In this document: positions 44,323-54,279 of the stretch, piece after piece
Layout: every line of letters starts with the position of its first letter
Position numbering within the stretch: position 1 is the first letter of the stretch
Assembly (NCBI GenBank): GCA_041660385.1
Contig: JBAZWJ010000023.1
Span: forward strand, 12,987 to 76,986
Reading direction: 5' to 3'
Origin: DYJE01 sp041660385
Lineage (GTDB): Bacteria > Desulfobacterota > Desulfobacteria > Desulfobacterales > Desulfolunaceae
DNA: 64,000 nucleotides
Made by a program: the position numbers and the translations under genes
Notes under the pieces: generated by a model
What the model saw: only the letters and a program-made list of their open reading frames with translations
What the model was told of the DNA's origin: nothing
Databases searched by the model: none

Positions 44323-44766
44323 ATGATTAATCCAACAAGCACTGCCGTAGTGCAGACAAACGAAGTAAGGACTACGACGGTTGTCCCCTTCAAAAACCCC
44401 TCCCTTGGAACGGAAAACAAGGCACAGGGTGTTGATCTGAAGAAAAAGACGCAAGTCGCTCTTGAAGAGAAAAGAAGAGAAACCGAAATTCAGAAAGCCC
44501 AGGAAAAAACAGCTCTTGAGCAGCATGAGGAAAAACAGCAGGAAGAAGTTTCGCAAAAAATGCTTGATGAGCTCTCTATGGATATCGAGATGCTCCACAG
44601 CGTGGGCCTCAGTTTTTCCAAACATGACGACACAGGAAGGACAATCGTTAAGGTTATTAACAAAGACACCGACGAGTTGATCCGGGAAATTCCTTCTGAG
44701 CAGGTTTTAGACATGGCAGCGAAACTTGATGAAATGGTTGGGATTCTTTTCGATACCAAGGTGTGA
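44323..44766 (+). CDS. flaG: FlaG-family flagellar protein
   Basis: A 147-residue protein. A charged coiled N-terminal half precedes the FlaG domain (LSFSKHDDTGRTIVKVINKD, ELIREIPSEQVLDMAAKLDE). FlaG proteins influence filament length. It is the last gene of the fliC-fliD-fliS cluster, followed by a palindromic repeat. Confidence 0.88.
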   Translation: MINPTSTAVVQTNEVRTTTVVPFKNPSLGTENKAQGVDLKKKTQVALEEKRRETEIQKAQEKTALEQHEEKQQEEVSQKMLDELSMDIEMLHSVGLSFSKHDDTGRTIVKVINKDTDELIREIPSEQVLDMAAKLDEMVGILFDTKV

Positions 44767-44824
44767 CGTTACTCCATTTTCATAACGTTGTAACCGCCAC
44801 GAATCTATGCCGTTTTCTTAAGGC

Positions 44825-44899
44825 GTAGGGGCAGGTTCCAAACCTGCCTTGCCCAATATCCGCCTTATAATTCCGGGCGGGTTTGGAACCCACCCCTAC
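44825..44899. repeat. paired palindromic repeat after flaG
   Basis: GTAGGGGCAGGTTCCAAACC(TGCC) and the reverse of GTAGGGGTGGGTTCCAAACC(CGCCC) bound a 75-bp element; each end is itself a hairpin. Confidence 0.7.
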
Positions 44900-44977
44900 A
44901 ACAGCATTGAATATAGCCTCATCGCAAGGAGGCTGACGGAAGATCTCTTTCTTTGTGAGGTCATCCGGTAGCCTCCT

Positions 44978-45421
44978 TTAATTTTTTCCGAAAATCAAGT
45001 GCTTATTTGAATAACCCTTGTCCCCAACCATTAATTGAATGCCTTCGTTCCGCTTGATATTAATAAGAAGCGGACCCATAAGATTCGCTGTCATTTTTTT
45101 TGGATCGGGGTCTGTGGCGTTGATAATTACATAGAGAAACATGTCTTCTTTTTCTTCTAAAGTCCAGTTCATTTCAAGGACAGATGAATCAACATCCACG
45201 TTGTAATCCCCTTTAAAAAGATAAGGGTCCATGATGATAAAGGCCAGTTTTTCATCTTCCACACTCTGGAACGAATAAAATGGCTGGATATCGTCGTGAT
45301 CCAGGATGACGAATTTTTTAGCATCCGCAAAACCCGGTATACCTTTGGGAAGGGTGATGATTTTCCTTTCATCGATGGTCACAGGTCCGAACTGTCTTGT
45401 ATTGAGTTCCACGGTTATCAC
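44978..45421 (-). CDS. fliW: flagellar assembly factor FliW
   Basis: A 147-residue FliW (TRQFGPVTIDERKIITLPKG, FILDHDDIQPFYSFQSV-type core, LLINIKRNEGIQLMV). FliW binds flagellin and, when free, removes CsrA from the flagellin message. Its start overlaps the csrA stop by 4 bases. Confidence 0.95.
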   Translation of the reverse strand: MITVELNTRQFGPVTIDERKIITLPKGIPGFADAKKFVILDHDDIQPFYSFQSVEDEKLAFIIMDPYLFKGDYNVDVDSSVLEMNWTLEEKEDMFLYVIINATDPDPKKMTANLMGPLLINIKRNEGIQLMVGDKGYSNKHLIFGKN

Positions 45422-45675
45422 TCCTTGTTTGCAACCCCTTTTTCTTCTTTTCTTTTCAACATGCCGGCTGCTTTAAAAAGCCCTGACACGCCTCCTTGAG
45501 CCGCCTCGATATTTTCACTCTTGACACGTTCGTATACTTCTTCGCGAAGGATCTTAATATGTTCCGGCGCATCAATTCCAATTTTTACGAAACCCTTGCT
45601 GATTTCGATCACATGAATCGCCACATCATCACCGATTTTTATGACTTCGCCTGTTTTTCTAGATAAAATCAGCAT
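45418..45675 (-). CDS. csrA: carbon storage regulator CsrA
   Basis: An 85-residue CsrA with MLILSRKTGEVIKIGDDVAI and the conserved GIDAPEHIKILREEVYERV; the C-terminus is longer than in E. coli (61 residues). It is an RNA-binding translational repressor; the flagellin leader in this window carries matching sites. AGGGAG precedes the ATG. Confidence 0.96.
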   Translation of the reverse strand: MLILSRKTGEVIKIGDDVAIHVIEISKGFVKIGIDAPEHIKILREEVYERVKSENIEAAQGGVSGLFKAAGMLKRKEEKGVANKE

Positions 45676-45727
45676 ATGTCTCCCTGGTTTCCGGTCCGTT
45701 TATCCAATCATTCGGGAGATTACCTTA

Positions 45728-47317
45728 TTACAGATAATCAAGAAGGCTCAACTGAAGCACTTTTGCCGTGGAACTCATGGCAGCGGTGTATGCGAATTCC
45801 TTCTGGCTCAGCTTTGTAATTTCCTGAACCATATCCGCATCTTCGAGTTTCATCTTAGTGCTTTCATAGCTGATGTTCAAGTCGGAAATGATATTCTCTC
45901 TCACGTCAAGCCGGTTTCCTTTGATACCGACCTCTGAAAGAACGGAACCGATGTAATCGAAATCGGTTGACAACCTCGATATGGAACGGTTAATGCCGTC
46001 TGTGTCCCCATCGGTGAGATAGTTTTGAAGATCAATGAGTGTTCTGAAAATCCCCCATTCCACTTCATCATCACTCACATGGGTCAGCCCATCGGCTGGT
46101 CCCACATCGTCCGATGTAACATCGAACCCGATATCCGCCCCGATATTCGTTGCGGAATGACTGCCTGAATCCCACATCAGTTCCAGGGTGTCTAACGTGG
46201 GCACTCCGCTTTCCATAATGGTGTATTTTTTTGTGCCCTCGTTGTAGTTCACCGAATACTGAACGTCGTTCCCACCTGCGGCAGCAGAAGATATGTCGAA
46301 AGAAACCGCGTAACCGTCTGCAACAGCGTTGTCAAAGGCCACTGACACGTCTGGAGTCATATCCCCTGTAAAATCCAAATAAACCCCATTGGCATCGCTC
46401 GTAAGTGTCTGAACTGTAATGGGCGGGACATAGCCCGGATCATTGGCCACAGCCCATGAGTTGGTAGCCGCTGCATAGGTGAGCTGGATGGGTAATGCTC
46501 CGGAAGGAATTGTCAATGCGCCGTAATTATCCACATCTACTGTGGCATTACTCTGTGAAACGTTGAGTATTTCCGGTTGACCGGTTGCAGCACTTCGGGC
46601 GGTCATGATCGCTTCAAGAGTGGTGGCAAGCTCCTTTGGAGAATATTTCCCGAAAGGAATTTCTGCTGTCAGCTCTGCTCCGTATTCCGCAGCGCCGCCT
46701 ACCGGGTCCTCACGAAAATCGATCATGTTGTTCGTTTCGTCGATGATGATATAAGGTGTTTGAAATACCTTATCCCCACAGTATCCAACTCCGATATTTG
46801 AAGCTTCGGACATTTTAATACTGAACTCGTCACTTCCACCCTCATAAATCATTTTAGCTGGGTTGTCAGAGTCATCGGCCACAAACGAACGAATGTTGGT
46901 TTTTGTTCCTGAGAAAATATATTTCCCATTCACCTGGGTGTTGGCCAAGTTTAAAATATGTTCTTTTATACCTTCAATAGCATCGGCACCAGAAACATAA
47001 TCTTCTGTGGTGATGATTCCGTTCAACATGGATATGGATGTTGTTTTTGCTTCGGTGATCTGGGTTTTAACGTTGGAAAGAGCCGTTTCTGAGCCCTCCA
47101 GCCATTGACGACCTGTGGAAATGTTTTTTGTATACTGTTCCACATTCAGAATGGATGACTTGAGATTGAGAATGGGGGCAACTGACACAGGATCATCGGA
47201 AAGCACGTTTACTTTTTTACCCGTGGCTACCCTGGTGTTTGTCTCAAGAAGGTCTGACTTGACACGGTTCAGTCGGCTTGCCGATAAATTATATAATGTG
47301 TTGAATGCGATTCTCAT
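45728..47317 (-). CDS. flgL: flagellar hook-filament junction protein FlgL
   Basis: A 529-residue FlgL with flagellin-like ends (IAFNTLYNLSASRLNRVKSD, ADMVQEITKLSQKEFAYTAA) and a large variable middle (about 170-430), longer than the enteric protein of about 317 residues. It is transcribed with flgN-flgK, separated from flgK by a palindromic repeat, and precedes csrA. CGAGGAG precedes the ATG. Confidence 0.94.
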   Translation of the reverse strand: MRIAFNTLYNLSASRLNRVKSDLLETNTRVATGKKVNVLSDDPVSVAPILNLKSSILNVEQYTKNISTGRQWLEGSETALSNVKTQITEAKTTSISMLNGIITTEDYVSGADAIEGIKEHILNLANTQVNGKYIFSGTKTNIRSFVADDSDNPAKMIYEGGSDEFSIKMSEASNIGVGYCGDKVFQTPYIIIDETNNMIDFREDPVGGAAEYGAELTAEIPFGKYSPKELATTLEAIMTARSAATGQPEILNVSQSNATVDVDNYGALTIPSGALPIQLTYAAATNSWAVANDPGYVPPITVQTLTSDANGVYLDFTGDMTPDVSVAFDNAVADGYAVSFDISSAAAGGNDVQYSVNYNEGTKKYTIMESGVPTLDTLELMWDSGSHSATNIGADIGFDVTSDDVGPADGLTHVSDDEVEWGIFRTLIDLQNYLTDGDTDGINRSISRLSTDFDYIGSVLSEVGIKGNRLDVRENIISDLNISYESTKMKLEDADMVQEITKLSQKEFAYTAAMSSTAKVLQLSLLDYL

Positions 47318-47363
47318 ATGTCTCTCCTCGATACATCTTTTTTTTCAAGGCAGATTCCTTTGC

Positions 47364-47424
47364 GTAGGGGCAGGGTCTAAACCTGCCTGATTGTTTATCT
47401 GACGGGTTTGGAACCCGCCACTAC
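47364..47424. repeat. paired palindromic repeat between flgL and flgK
   Basis: GTAGGGGCAGGGTCTAAACC(TGCC) and GACGGGTTTGGAACCCGCC(ACTAC) face each other within the flg operon. Confidence 0.7.
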
Positions 47425-47447
47425 GAAACCCCGGAATCAGCTTTATC

Positions 47448-50213
47448 TTACAAAGTAGACATCAGCGTCTGAAGCATTGTGTCCACGGTTTTAATCAGCT
47501 TGGACGCAGCCATATATGACTGCTGAAAAGCGATGAGCTTTATCATTTCTTCGTCAATGGAAACACCTGAAATCATGTCGCGCTGCTGGGATAACTGTTC
47601 AACGACGATATCCCCGAATTCCACATTCTGTTTAAGTGTTGCACCTGTTACGCCAAGGGCTGAAACCATATCCTGATATGCCCCTTCAATGTGAGTGCTC
47701 ACCGCATCAGAGGATACGGCATTCCCTCGTGTAAAATTCCATTTAGCTATTGAAAAATCCGTATACTGAAGATCGGCAAGAGCAGTGGCGTTGGTATTGT
47801 CGTTTACCCCATAATCACCCTCTGGAGGAAGATAAACATTGTCGAGGGGTTTGAAACCAAGAGCAGAAGCTGTCCCCGCATTTTCACTCCAGAAAATTTC
47901 CAGGTTCTCTAAGTTGGAACCATCGTTTTCTGAAATAACGAACTGGTTGGCATCTTCATCGTAAATCACTTTGTACGTTTCAGGCGGCCCAACGGCTGTT
48001 GCAGCGTTCATCTGGTCTTGAATATCGGCAGCCAGACTATGAAAATCGGTCTGACTGGTGTAAGTGGCATCTGTAAGGGTCACTGAGTATGAAACGTCGT
48101 TTTCCGTAAACCGGAAAGTATTGTTGTTGTTCGCTGCACTTATGGTCAGATTGGCTAAAGCCGGATCTCCGAGAACAGCATCACCGACCATTCCGTTCTT
48201 TTCACCGCCGCTCAACCGGCCTGCTGCGATGTAATCGACAAACTCGAGAGCCCCCTTAACCTTGATGCTTGAGGCATCATCACCTTCAAAAAACGTATTA
48301 ACACCCAGAGCCGCCATCAGCCCGGAATCTTCAGCCTTATCATCTGAAAAAGCATAACTGTACCCGTAATCCGGGACGAACTTCAAACTCCCGTCAAGGT
48401 TCACATATCCTGTGACATGTGCTCCTGCGTCAGTGGACTGGGCGTTGAACTGATCTTTGAATGACTCCACAGTCCAATGCCATTCCGAAGATGTTTCAAT
48501 GGAAAAACTTCCAGTGTCATCAAGCTGAAAACCATGCTCATCCGTCTTTATGGAAAAAACATCATTATTAAAAAACATTCCTGAATTGAATGTGAGTTCC
48601 ATTCCATCCACATCAACTGTGAGATCCGTGGGATCGTAGAGGTTGATGGTCTGGATTTCTCTGCTGTTCTGCCATTCAATCACCATGGGACTGGCTGGGC
48701 TCACACCCGTCACATCGCCTCCACCTGAGACAACCCTGAACACATAGTTGTCAAGAACGCTGTTGGCCCTCTGAAGAGGGTCATGGGTGATATTCACCGG
48801 AGCCGCAGTACCTGCTGCATCGGTGTTTATCGTAAATGTGTTGCCAGAGACCAGATAACCGGGGTCTATGGTGAAATTCATGCCATCTACAACAAAGTTA
48901 TTTGCGCCGGAGTCGGCAATGGTCACAGTACCACCCCCGCCAGCAAATCCCGGAGGATCAACGCTATGGTCGGCCTTGGCCCAGGTGATCACAGGATCAT
49001 CACTGCCCGGCCCCACTGTTCCCGCTGTGGTGACTGTAAAATAGTACTTGTTAAGAGAGCTCGCCGCAGCAGTACCACCATAGGCGAGTTCCGTATCGGA
49101 AATACCCATATCCACTTCAACAGAAACCGATTCAGGCGGATTGGCGCTGTCTTTGGTCCACATTTTAAAATCTTTTGAATAGTCAATTTTATCGCCGTAA
49201 CTCAGTGTGTTAAGTACCCCACCTTCGGTGGTAATGGGCGCAAAGCTCCCGTTCTGCTCCGTTGAAAAATAATTCAGCCCCACACCCTGAGAATGGACCT
49301 TGTTCACCTGCCAGATCAACTCCTTTGCAATGGTGTCCACCTGGGTTCTCATTTTCATCACTTCTTGTTCTTTAATGTCAAGCCAACCGCTGAGTTTACC
49401 GGTTGAGATATCATCAGAGATATCGATTTCACCGCCGCTTGTGGTCTGCCACAAAACTCGCCCACCTTCTGCTTTAACGTGATAGGCTTGATTTTCTACA
49501 ACCAGGGGATAACCGCTGTCATTTAGAATAGTAATGAATCCGTTTTTCTGATCGATGGCGTTGATGCTCATCATCTCTGAAAGCTCAGTGATCAGTCTGT
49601 CCCGGGAATCCCGTTGATCATTTGCTGTTTTCCCTATGTTTTCTGCAAGGTTGATTTCCACGTTCAGCAAACCGATTTTATCTAGAATACCGTTTACCTC
49701 ACCCACGCCGGCTTCGATTTCCTGATCGATATGGTCTTCAAGCTGGGTCAGATCTTCATTCAATATATTTAAACGTTCGCACAGTTGATTCCCATTTTGA
49801 AAGACCACGGCTCTTTCGGAAACGCCCGACGGGTTGTTGCTCAGATCATGCCAGGTATTCCAGAATTCGGCGATCATGGAACCGAGCTCATTTTCCGATT
49901 GAATGTCAAACAGAGACTCAAGATTTTCCACATAAAGAACACCCTGTTCGTCTCCTGCCAGAATGGATTGCTGCTCCCTTAACCGTGAACCAAGAAGATC
50001 GTTGGCTTGACGCTGGACTGACTCCATGGTCACGCCTCTCCCAAACTGGAGACCACCGATGGTCATGGGTGAAGTAACAGCAAGAGACGCGGTCTGTCTG
50101 CTGTATCCTGGCGTACTCACATTGGCCACATTGTGGCCCGTGACGGCCAGGTTGTTCTGGGACGCTGCAAGTGCCCCTTTGGCAATATCCAATGTGACTC
50201 GGTATCCGGACAT
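47448..50213 (-). CDS. flgK: flagellar hook-associated protein FlgK
   Basis: A 921-residue FlgK, much longer than the roughly 550 residues of enteric FlgK. The ends are standard: GALAASQNNLAVTGHNVANV and STPGYSRQ at the N-terminus, and SIDEEMIKLIAFQQSYMAAS with LIKTVDTMLQTLMSTL at the C-terminus. The middle carries large acidic Gly/Asp/Thr-rich insertions (about 330-760) likely exposed on the filament surface. It starts one base after flgN. Confidence 0.95.
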   Translation of the reverse strand: MSGYRVTLDIAKGALAASQNNLAVTGHNVANVSTPGYSRQTASLAVTSPMTIGGLQFGRGVTMESVQRQANDLLGSRLREQQSILAGDEQGVLYVENLESLFDIQSENELGSMIAEFWNTWHDLSNNPSGVSERAVVFQNGNQLCERLNILNEDLTQLEDHIDQEIEAGVGEVNGILDKIGLLNVEINLAENIGKTANDQRDSRDRLITELSEMMSINAIDQKNGFITILNDSGYPLVVENQAYHVKAEGGRVLWQTTSGGEIDISDDISTGKLSGWLDIKEQEVMKMRTQVDTIAKELIWQVNKVHSQGVGLNYFSTEQNGSFAPITTEGGVLNTLSYGDKIDYSKDFKMWTKDSANPPESVSVEVDMGISDTELAYGGTAAASSLNKYYFTVTTAGTVGPGSDDPVITWAKADHSVDPPGFAGGGGTVTIADSGANNFVVDGMNFTIDPGYLVSGNTFTINTDAAGTAAPVNITHDPLQRANSVLDNYVFRVVSGGGDVTGVSPASPMVIEWQNSREIQTINLYDPTDLTVDVDGMELTFNSGMFFNNDVFSIKTDEHGFQLDDTGSFSIETSSEWHWTVESFKDQFNAQSTDAGAHVTGYVNLDGSLKFVPDYGYSYAFSDDKAEDSGLMAALGVNTFFEGDDASSIKVKGALEFVDYIAAGRLSGGEKNGMVGDAVLGDPALANLTISAANNNNTFRFTENDVSYSVTLTDATYTSQTDFHSLAADIQDQMNAATAVGPPETYKVIYDEDANQFVISENDGSNLENLEIFWSENAGTASALGFKPLDNVYLPPEGDYGVNDNTNATALADLQYTDFSIAKWNFTRGNAVSSDAVSTHIEGAYQDMVSALGVTGATLKQNVEFGDIVVEQLSQQRDMISGVSIDEEMIKLIAFQQSYMAASKLIKTVDTMLQTLMSTL

Positions 50214-50214
50214 A

Positions 50215-50718
50215 TTACACCCCTTCCCTCATGACTGCCATGCGTCCGTAGGACGTAGGCCGCATGTACGTTTCCCTTCCGTACCGTTCTTCCCGAACAC
50301 AGCTTCTTGTAATAATACCAACCAGATCGTTGATGGTCTTCAGGCTTTCTTCCAGATACACCTTGTTTTCATGTGATAATGCGGCGATCTTCTGTTTCAA
50401 CTCGTTCAGCGCTATGTTGAGGTTAACCAATGTACCTTTTTCTCTGACCGGAAGTGCGGCTATGATTTTTACCAGGCTGTATTTGCTCTGATCCTCTTCA
50501 ATGATAAACCCTGCTTCCATGGCATGTTCGAAAATTGTTTTTCTAAATTCATGAATTTTATCTGCCAAGACCCGTTTCTCTCTGGAAAACTCCCACAATA
50601 CGGCCACATCAGCCTGGATGATCGCTTTTCTCTCGTTGCGGAACAGTTTTAAGAGATTCTGATAAACCAGAATTTTTTCCTGGCACAACAATTCAATATG
50701 ATGAATGGTGTCTTCCAT
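50215..50718 (-). CDS. flgN: FlgN-family flagellar chaperone
   Basis: A 167-residue helical protein (CQEKILVYQNLLKLFRNERK, NIALNELKQKIAALSHENKV) with a disordered C-terminus, placed directly before flgK as is usual for FlgN, the FlgK/FlgL export chaperone. AAGGAGA precedes the ATG. Confidence 0.87.
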   Translation of the reverse strand: MEDTIHHIELLCQEKILVYQNLLKLFRNERKAIIQADVAVLWEFSREKRVLADKIHEFRKTIFEHAMEAGFIIEEDQSKYSLVKIIAALPVREKGTLVNLNIALNELKQKIAALSHENKVYLEESLKTINDLVGIITRSCVREERYGRETYMRPTSYGRMAVMREGV

Positions 50719-51060
50719 GGACGATCTCCTTAACCTTTTTCAGAAACCCAAGCCTTCCAAACGCTTCACGACCTGACATTTTTTTCCGGCTAATGGGAAT
50801 TTTTTTCCCACTTATGAGCTATTTTCGTTTTGAAATAAGATAGTTGCATCTTGCATGCCATTCAACATGCAATAGGGTGGGTTTTGAACCCGGCCTTACG
50901 GGTTGGTTATCATTAATGGGGCGACCCTGCCGGTTGCCCATGCAACGCCTCGCCGGTTCCATACAATTATGCGTCAGTCTATCGCACCACAAAACCCGGC
51001 AAATGCTCTGACTCTTTTTACTGTTGTCCCCTGCCCCCATATGGGATATATCCCCAGGAT
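50719..51060. other. intergenic region between flgN and recJ
   Basis: A region of about 340 bases between divergent genes. It contains a TGGGAA-T-run-TTCCCA palindrome near 50791-50808 and degenerate palindromic repeats (GGTGGGTTTTGAACCCGGCC at about 50875-50895). I could not find a convincing sigma-28 promoter for flgN. Confidence 0.5.
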
Positions 51061-52779
51061 ATGAAAGAGCAATGGAACATTCCGGAAACGGACAAAGAAG
51101 CGTCAATTAACTTATCACATCACACAGGTGTGAGTCCTGTGGCGGCTGGCCTTCTCATTCAGAGGGGTTTTTCATCACCTGAAACTGCTTCGAACTTTCT
51201 CAACCCCACCCTTGAGACTCTTCGTTCGCCTTATCTCATGAAAGGCATGGATGACGCAGTTAAAAGGGTTGTACGGGCCATCATTGAAAAAGAAAATATC
51301 CTGGTTTTCGGTGACTACGATGTGGATGGCGTGACCGGAACTCTGGTTCTCTTCGAATTCTTGAAACACTGCGGCGCAGTGGTTTCATACCATATTCCTC
51401 ACAGGATCAGGGAAGGGTACAGTTTTAAACCGCGACATGTGAACGAACTGCTTAAACCCCAAAGAATCAAACTCCTGATCACCGTGGACTGCGGATCGGA
51501 TAGCTGTGAAGCCATGACCCTTTGTGCCGAACATGGCGTAGATGTGGTGATCACCGATCATCACAGCGTCGCAGACAATCCTCCCCAGGCCGTGGCCATC
51601 GTGAACCCCAAGCAGAAAGACTGCACCGCTGGCCTTGATCATCTGGCCGGTGTGGGCGTGGCATTCTACCTTGTGATCGCCTTGCGAAAAACATTGAGGG
51701 ACATGGGATTCTGGAAGACCATTGCCGAACCGAACCTCAAAAACGCCTGTGATCTGGTGGCCCTTGGAACCATCGCAGATATCGTTCCCCTTCTCCACGA
51801 GAACAGAGTTCTCACTAAAATTGGTATCGATATCATCAACGCAAGCCCTCGTCCCGGTATCAAAGCTCTGATGACTGTGAGCAAGTTGAACAAAGATACG
51901 CTGAACGCTGAAGACATCGCTTTCAGGATCGCGCCCCGTCTTAACGCAGCAGGGCGGATCGATCACGCAGATCTGGCTTTCAAACTCCTTTCAGCCACTC
52001 AAGAGAAACAGGCAAAAGTTTTGGCTAAAGAACTGGATGAGTTGAACGGCAAACGGCAGTCCATTGAACAAAAAATATTTGAAGAAGCAGAAGAGTATCT
52101 CTTAAAAACAAAAGGCGCGGCAGATAAACCCGCCATCATCCTCCATCGTCAGGGCTGGCATCTGGGTGTTCTGGGCATTGTCGCCGCCAAACTCAGCAAA
52201 AAATACCACAAACCCGCCATTCTCATCGCCTTTGACGGCGATACGGGAAAAGGATCGGGCCGGAGTGTTGCAGGCGTTAATCTTTATGAAGCTCTGGCGT
52301 TCTGCGCCGACTCCCTCAAAGGTTTTGGCGGTCATGCCATGGCCGGAGGAATGGAGATAAAGATTGAAAAGCTTTACGCCTTTCACAGCAAGCTCAACGA
52401 GTATGTTACAGACATCACAGCCAAAGACCCGCTTGTTCCCCAACTCCATATCCACAGTCAGATAAGCTTTGACGACATCAAACCCGATCTCCTCGACGAG
52501 CTTGAAAGATTCCAGCCTTTTGGCAACCACAACCCCGAGCCTCTGTTCATCGCAAATGATGTGAGCGTGATTTCTGCCCTTCCTGTGGGTGAAAAGCACC
52601 GCCGCCTGGTCCTCACCTCTCTTAACGGAAAAACAGACGCCAATTTACTCGCCATGCATTTTCACACAGCAACTGGAACAGACTACCCTGGCTGCTTCAA
52701 ACACCTCGTTTTCAGAATCCAATGGAACAGGTGGAATAACTCCAAAACTCCCCAGATCATTATCGAAGATTTTGTTTAA
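51061..52779 (+). CDS. recJ: single-stranded-DNA-specific exonuclease RecJ
   Basis: A 572-residue DHH-family 5'-3' exonuclease: motif I FGDYDVDGVTGT, motif II TVDCGSDS, motif III VITDHHSV, and a DHHA1 domain with GSGRSVAGVNLYEAL and GFGGHAMAGGM, followed by an OB-like C-terminus. It acts in recombination and mismatch repair. AGGAT lies just before the ATG. Confidence 0.96.
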   Translation: MKEQWNIPETDKEASINLSHHTGVSPVAAGLLIQRGFSSPETASNFLNPTLETLRSPYLMKGMDDAVKRVVRAIIEKENILVFGDYDVDGVTGTLVLFEFLKHCGAVVSYHIPHRIREGYSFKPRHVNELLKPQRIKLLITVDCGSDSCEAMTLCAEHGVDVVITDHHSVADNPPQAVAIVNPKQKDCTAGLDHLAGVGVAFYLVIALRKTLRDMGFWKTIAEPNLKNACDLVALGTIADIVPLLHENRVLTKIGIDIINASPRPGIKALMTVSKLNKDTLNAEDIAFRIAPRLNAAGRIDHADLAFKLLSATQEKQAKVLAKELDELNGKRQSIEQKIFEEAEEYLLKTKGAADKPAIILHRQGWHLGVLGIVAAKLSKKYHKPAILIAFDGDTGKGSGRSVAGVNLYEALAFCADSLKGFGGHAMAGGMEIKIEKLYAFHSKLNEYVTDITAKDPLVPQLHIHSQISFDDIKPDLLDELERFQPFGNHNPEPLFIANDVSVISALPVGEKHRRLVLTSLNGKTDANLLAMHFHTATGTDYPGCFKHLVFRIQWNRWNNSKTPQIIIEDFV

Positions 52780-52859
52780 TTCCAAATTACATCATTTTAT
52801 CTCAACACATACCGACAGGCCTTTTGAACATCTATACACCGACACCACCCAACATTTTC

Positions 52860-54101
52860 TCATGACAATTCCGTTTGCTGGCGGTCATCCTGCTTTTTCC
52901 CAGCCTTTTTCTTAACCCCCATCACTTTTTTTATGATATACATCAGGGGTTTATCCAGAAACCCTTCCATGTCGTCTGCAACAGCTTCCAGCATGTCGGG
53001 AATGGGAATGCTTTGAGGGCATTTTTCAAGACAGAGTTTGCACTTGATGCACTGGGACGCAAACGAGGGTTTTTCGTAGACCACGCCGCCGTTCATGGCA
53101 AGATAATACAAACGGGCGGATTTGTCTTTAAAGGCATGACGGGAGTTGTAGAAATCAAAACAGCCGGGGATGTTTACTCCTGCGGGACAGGGCATGCAGT
53201 ACTGACATCCCGTGCATCCCACTTTCATCACGTTACGGAACGTATCCCGGACCTGACCCACAAGGGACTGTTCTTTTTCAGATAATCCACCTGCCGTTGC
53301 GTTGGTAGCAACAGCCAGGTTTTCCTCGATATGGCGGTCGTTGTTCATGCCGGATAAAACCACAGTCACTTCGGGGTGGTTCCAGATCCATCGAAGAGCC
53401 CATTCAGCCGGGGGGCGTTTGATATCGGCGCTGTTCCACAGTTTCTGGACTTCCGGCGGAGGGGTTTTGCCAAGATTTCCTCCCCGTAAGGGTTCCATGA
53501 TGATGACCGCCAGATCTTTTGATGCTGCGTATTGGAGCCCCCGTGTCCCTGCCTGATTCTGAATGTCCAGATAGTTGTACTGGATCTGACAGAACGTCCA
53601 GTCGTATTCATCCACAACCTGTATGAAATCCTCGGTTCCGCCGTGGTATGAAAATCCTGAGTTAACGATCTTCCCGCTTTTCAAGGCCCGGTCAAGGAAT
53701 TCTATCACCCCGTTTTCCTTGGCATTCTCCCAGGAAATCCCGTTTAGGTTGTGGATCAGATAATAGTCGATTCTGTCTGTTTTAAGGCTGACAAGCTGTT
53801 TGTCGAGGATTTTTTCCATATCTGTCACACAATGGGCAGACCAGTGGGGCAACTTGGTGGCGAGCTTCACCTTGTTTCTGTAACCGCCCTGCCCCAGTAT
53901 TTTTCCAAGAAAGGGTTCGGATTTCCCATTGTGATAGGGAATCGCCGTATCAATGTAGTTGATTCCCCTGTCAATGGCCGAATAAATCTGACGACGGGCC
54001 AGATCTTCATCAATGGCCCCCATTTTTGCAGGAAGCCGCATACAGCCATAACCCAGCACAGACAGTTCATCACCGTTTTTTGGTACTTTTCTGTATTGCA
54101 T
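52860..54101 (-). CDS. aldo/keto reductase with C-terminal [4Fe-4S] domain
   Basis: A 413-residue protein. A TIM-barrel aldo/keto reductase (YIDTAIPYHNGKSE with catalytic Tyr, KLATKLP with Lys, YLIHNL with His) is fused to a ferredoxin-like tail holding CTGCQYCMPCPAGVNIP and CIKCKLCLEKCPQSIPIP. This fusion is common in anaerobes; the substrate is unknown. Start 54101 (MQYRKVPKNG) uses GGAGAG six bases upstream; longer frames begin at 54155 or 54113. Confidence 0.9.
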   Translation of the reverse strand: MQYRKVPKNGDELSVLGYGCMRLPAKMGAIDEDLARRQIYSAIDRGINYIDTAIPYHNGKSEPFLGKILGQGGYRNKVKLATKLPHWSAHCVTDMEKILDKQLVSLKTDRIDYYLIHNLNGISWENAKENGVIEFLDRALKSGKIVNSGFSYHGGTEDFIQVVDEYDWTFCQIQYNYLDIQNQAGTRGLQYAASKDLAVIIMEPLRGGNLGKTPPPEVQKLWNSADIKRPPAEWALRWIWNHPEVTVVLSGMNNDRHIEENLAVATNATAGGLSEKEQSLVGQVRDTFRNVMKVGCTGCQYCMPCPAGVNIPGCFDFYNSRHAFKDKSARLYYLAMNGGVVYEKPSFASQCIKCKLCLEKCPQSIPIPDMLEAVADDMEGFLDKPLMYIIKKVMGVKKKAGKKQDDRQQTELS

Positions 54102-54234
54102 TGGACTCTCCATTTTAGATAAAACCATGCAGACTCGTTTGGCCTGAAAAGACAAAAAATAAAATCAACGAATGACAATAATATTTTTAATCCACTGAAT
54201 CAACAGATTATCGGGGTTGACAGAGTTGCAGCAA

Positions 54235-54251
54235 GTTGCTACATTTGTAGC
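54235..54251. promoter_or_regulatory. operator-like palindrome of the toxin-antitoxin operon
   Basis: TTGCTACATTTGTAGCATA contains TGCTACA-TT-TGTAGCA, a perfect 7-bp inverted repeat about 30 bases before the antitoxin start. This fits autorepression by a ribbon-helix-helix antitoxin. Confidence 0.65.
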
Positions 54252-54279
54252 ATAAGAAACCTTAAGAGGGAGGAAGGCT

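Noticed and set aside
44897..44977. 22-codon frame after fliW on the minus strand (MTSQRKRSS...) with AGGAGG upstream
   Set aside because: It runs into a dispersed palindromic repeat, and the AGGAGG is also part of a GGAGGCT/AGCCTCC inverted repeat; no support for translation.
50719..51060. sigma-28 promoter for flgN-flgK-flgL
   Set aside because: TAAG and GCCG fragments occur but at wrong spacing (16 rather than 11 bases).
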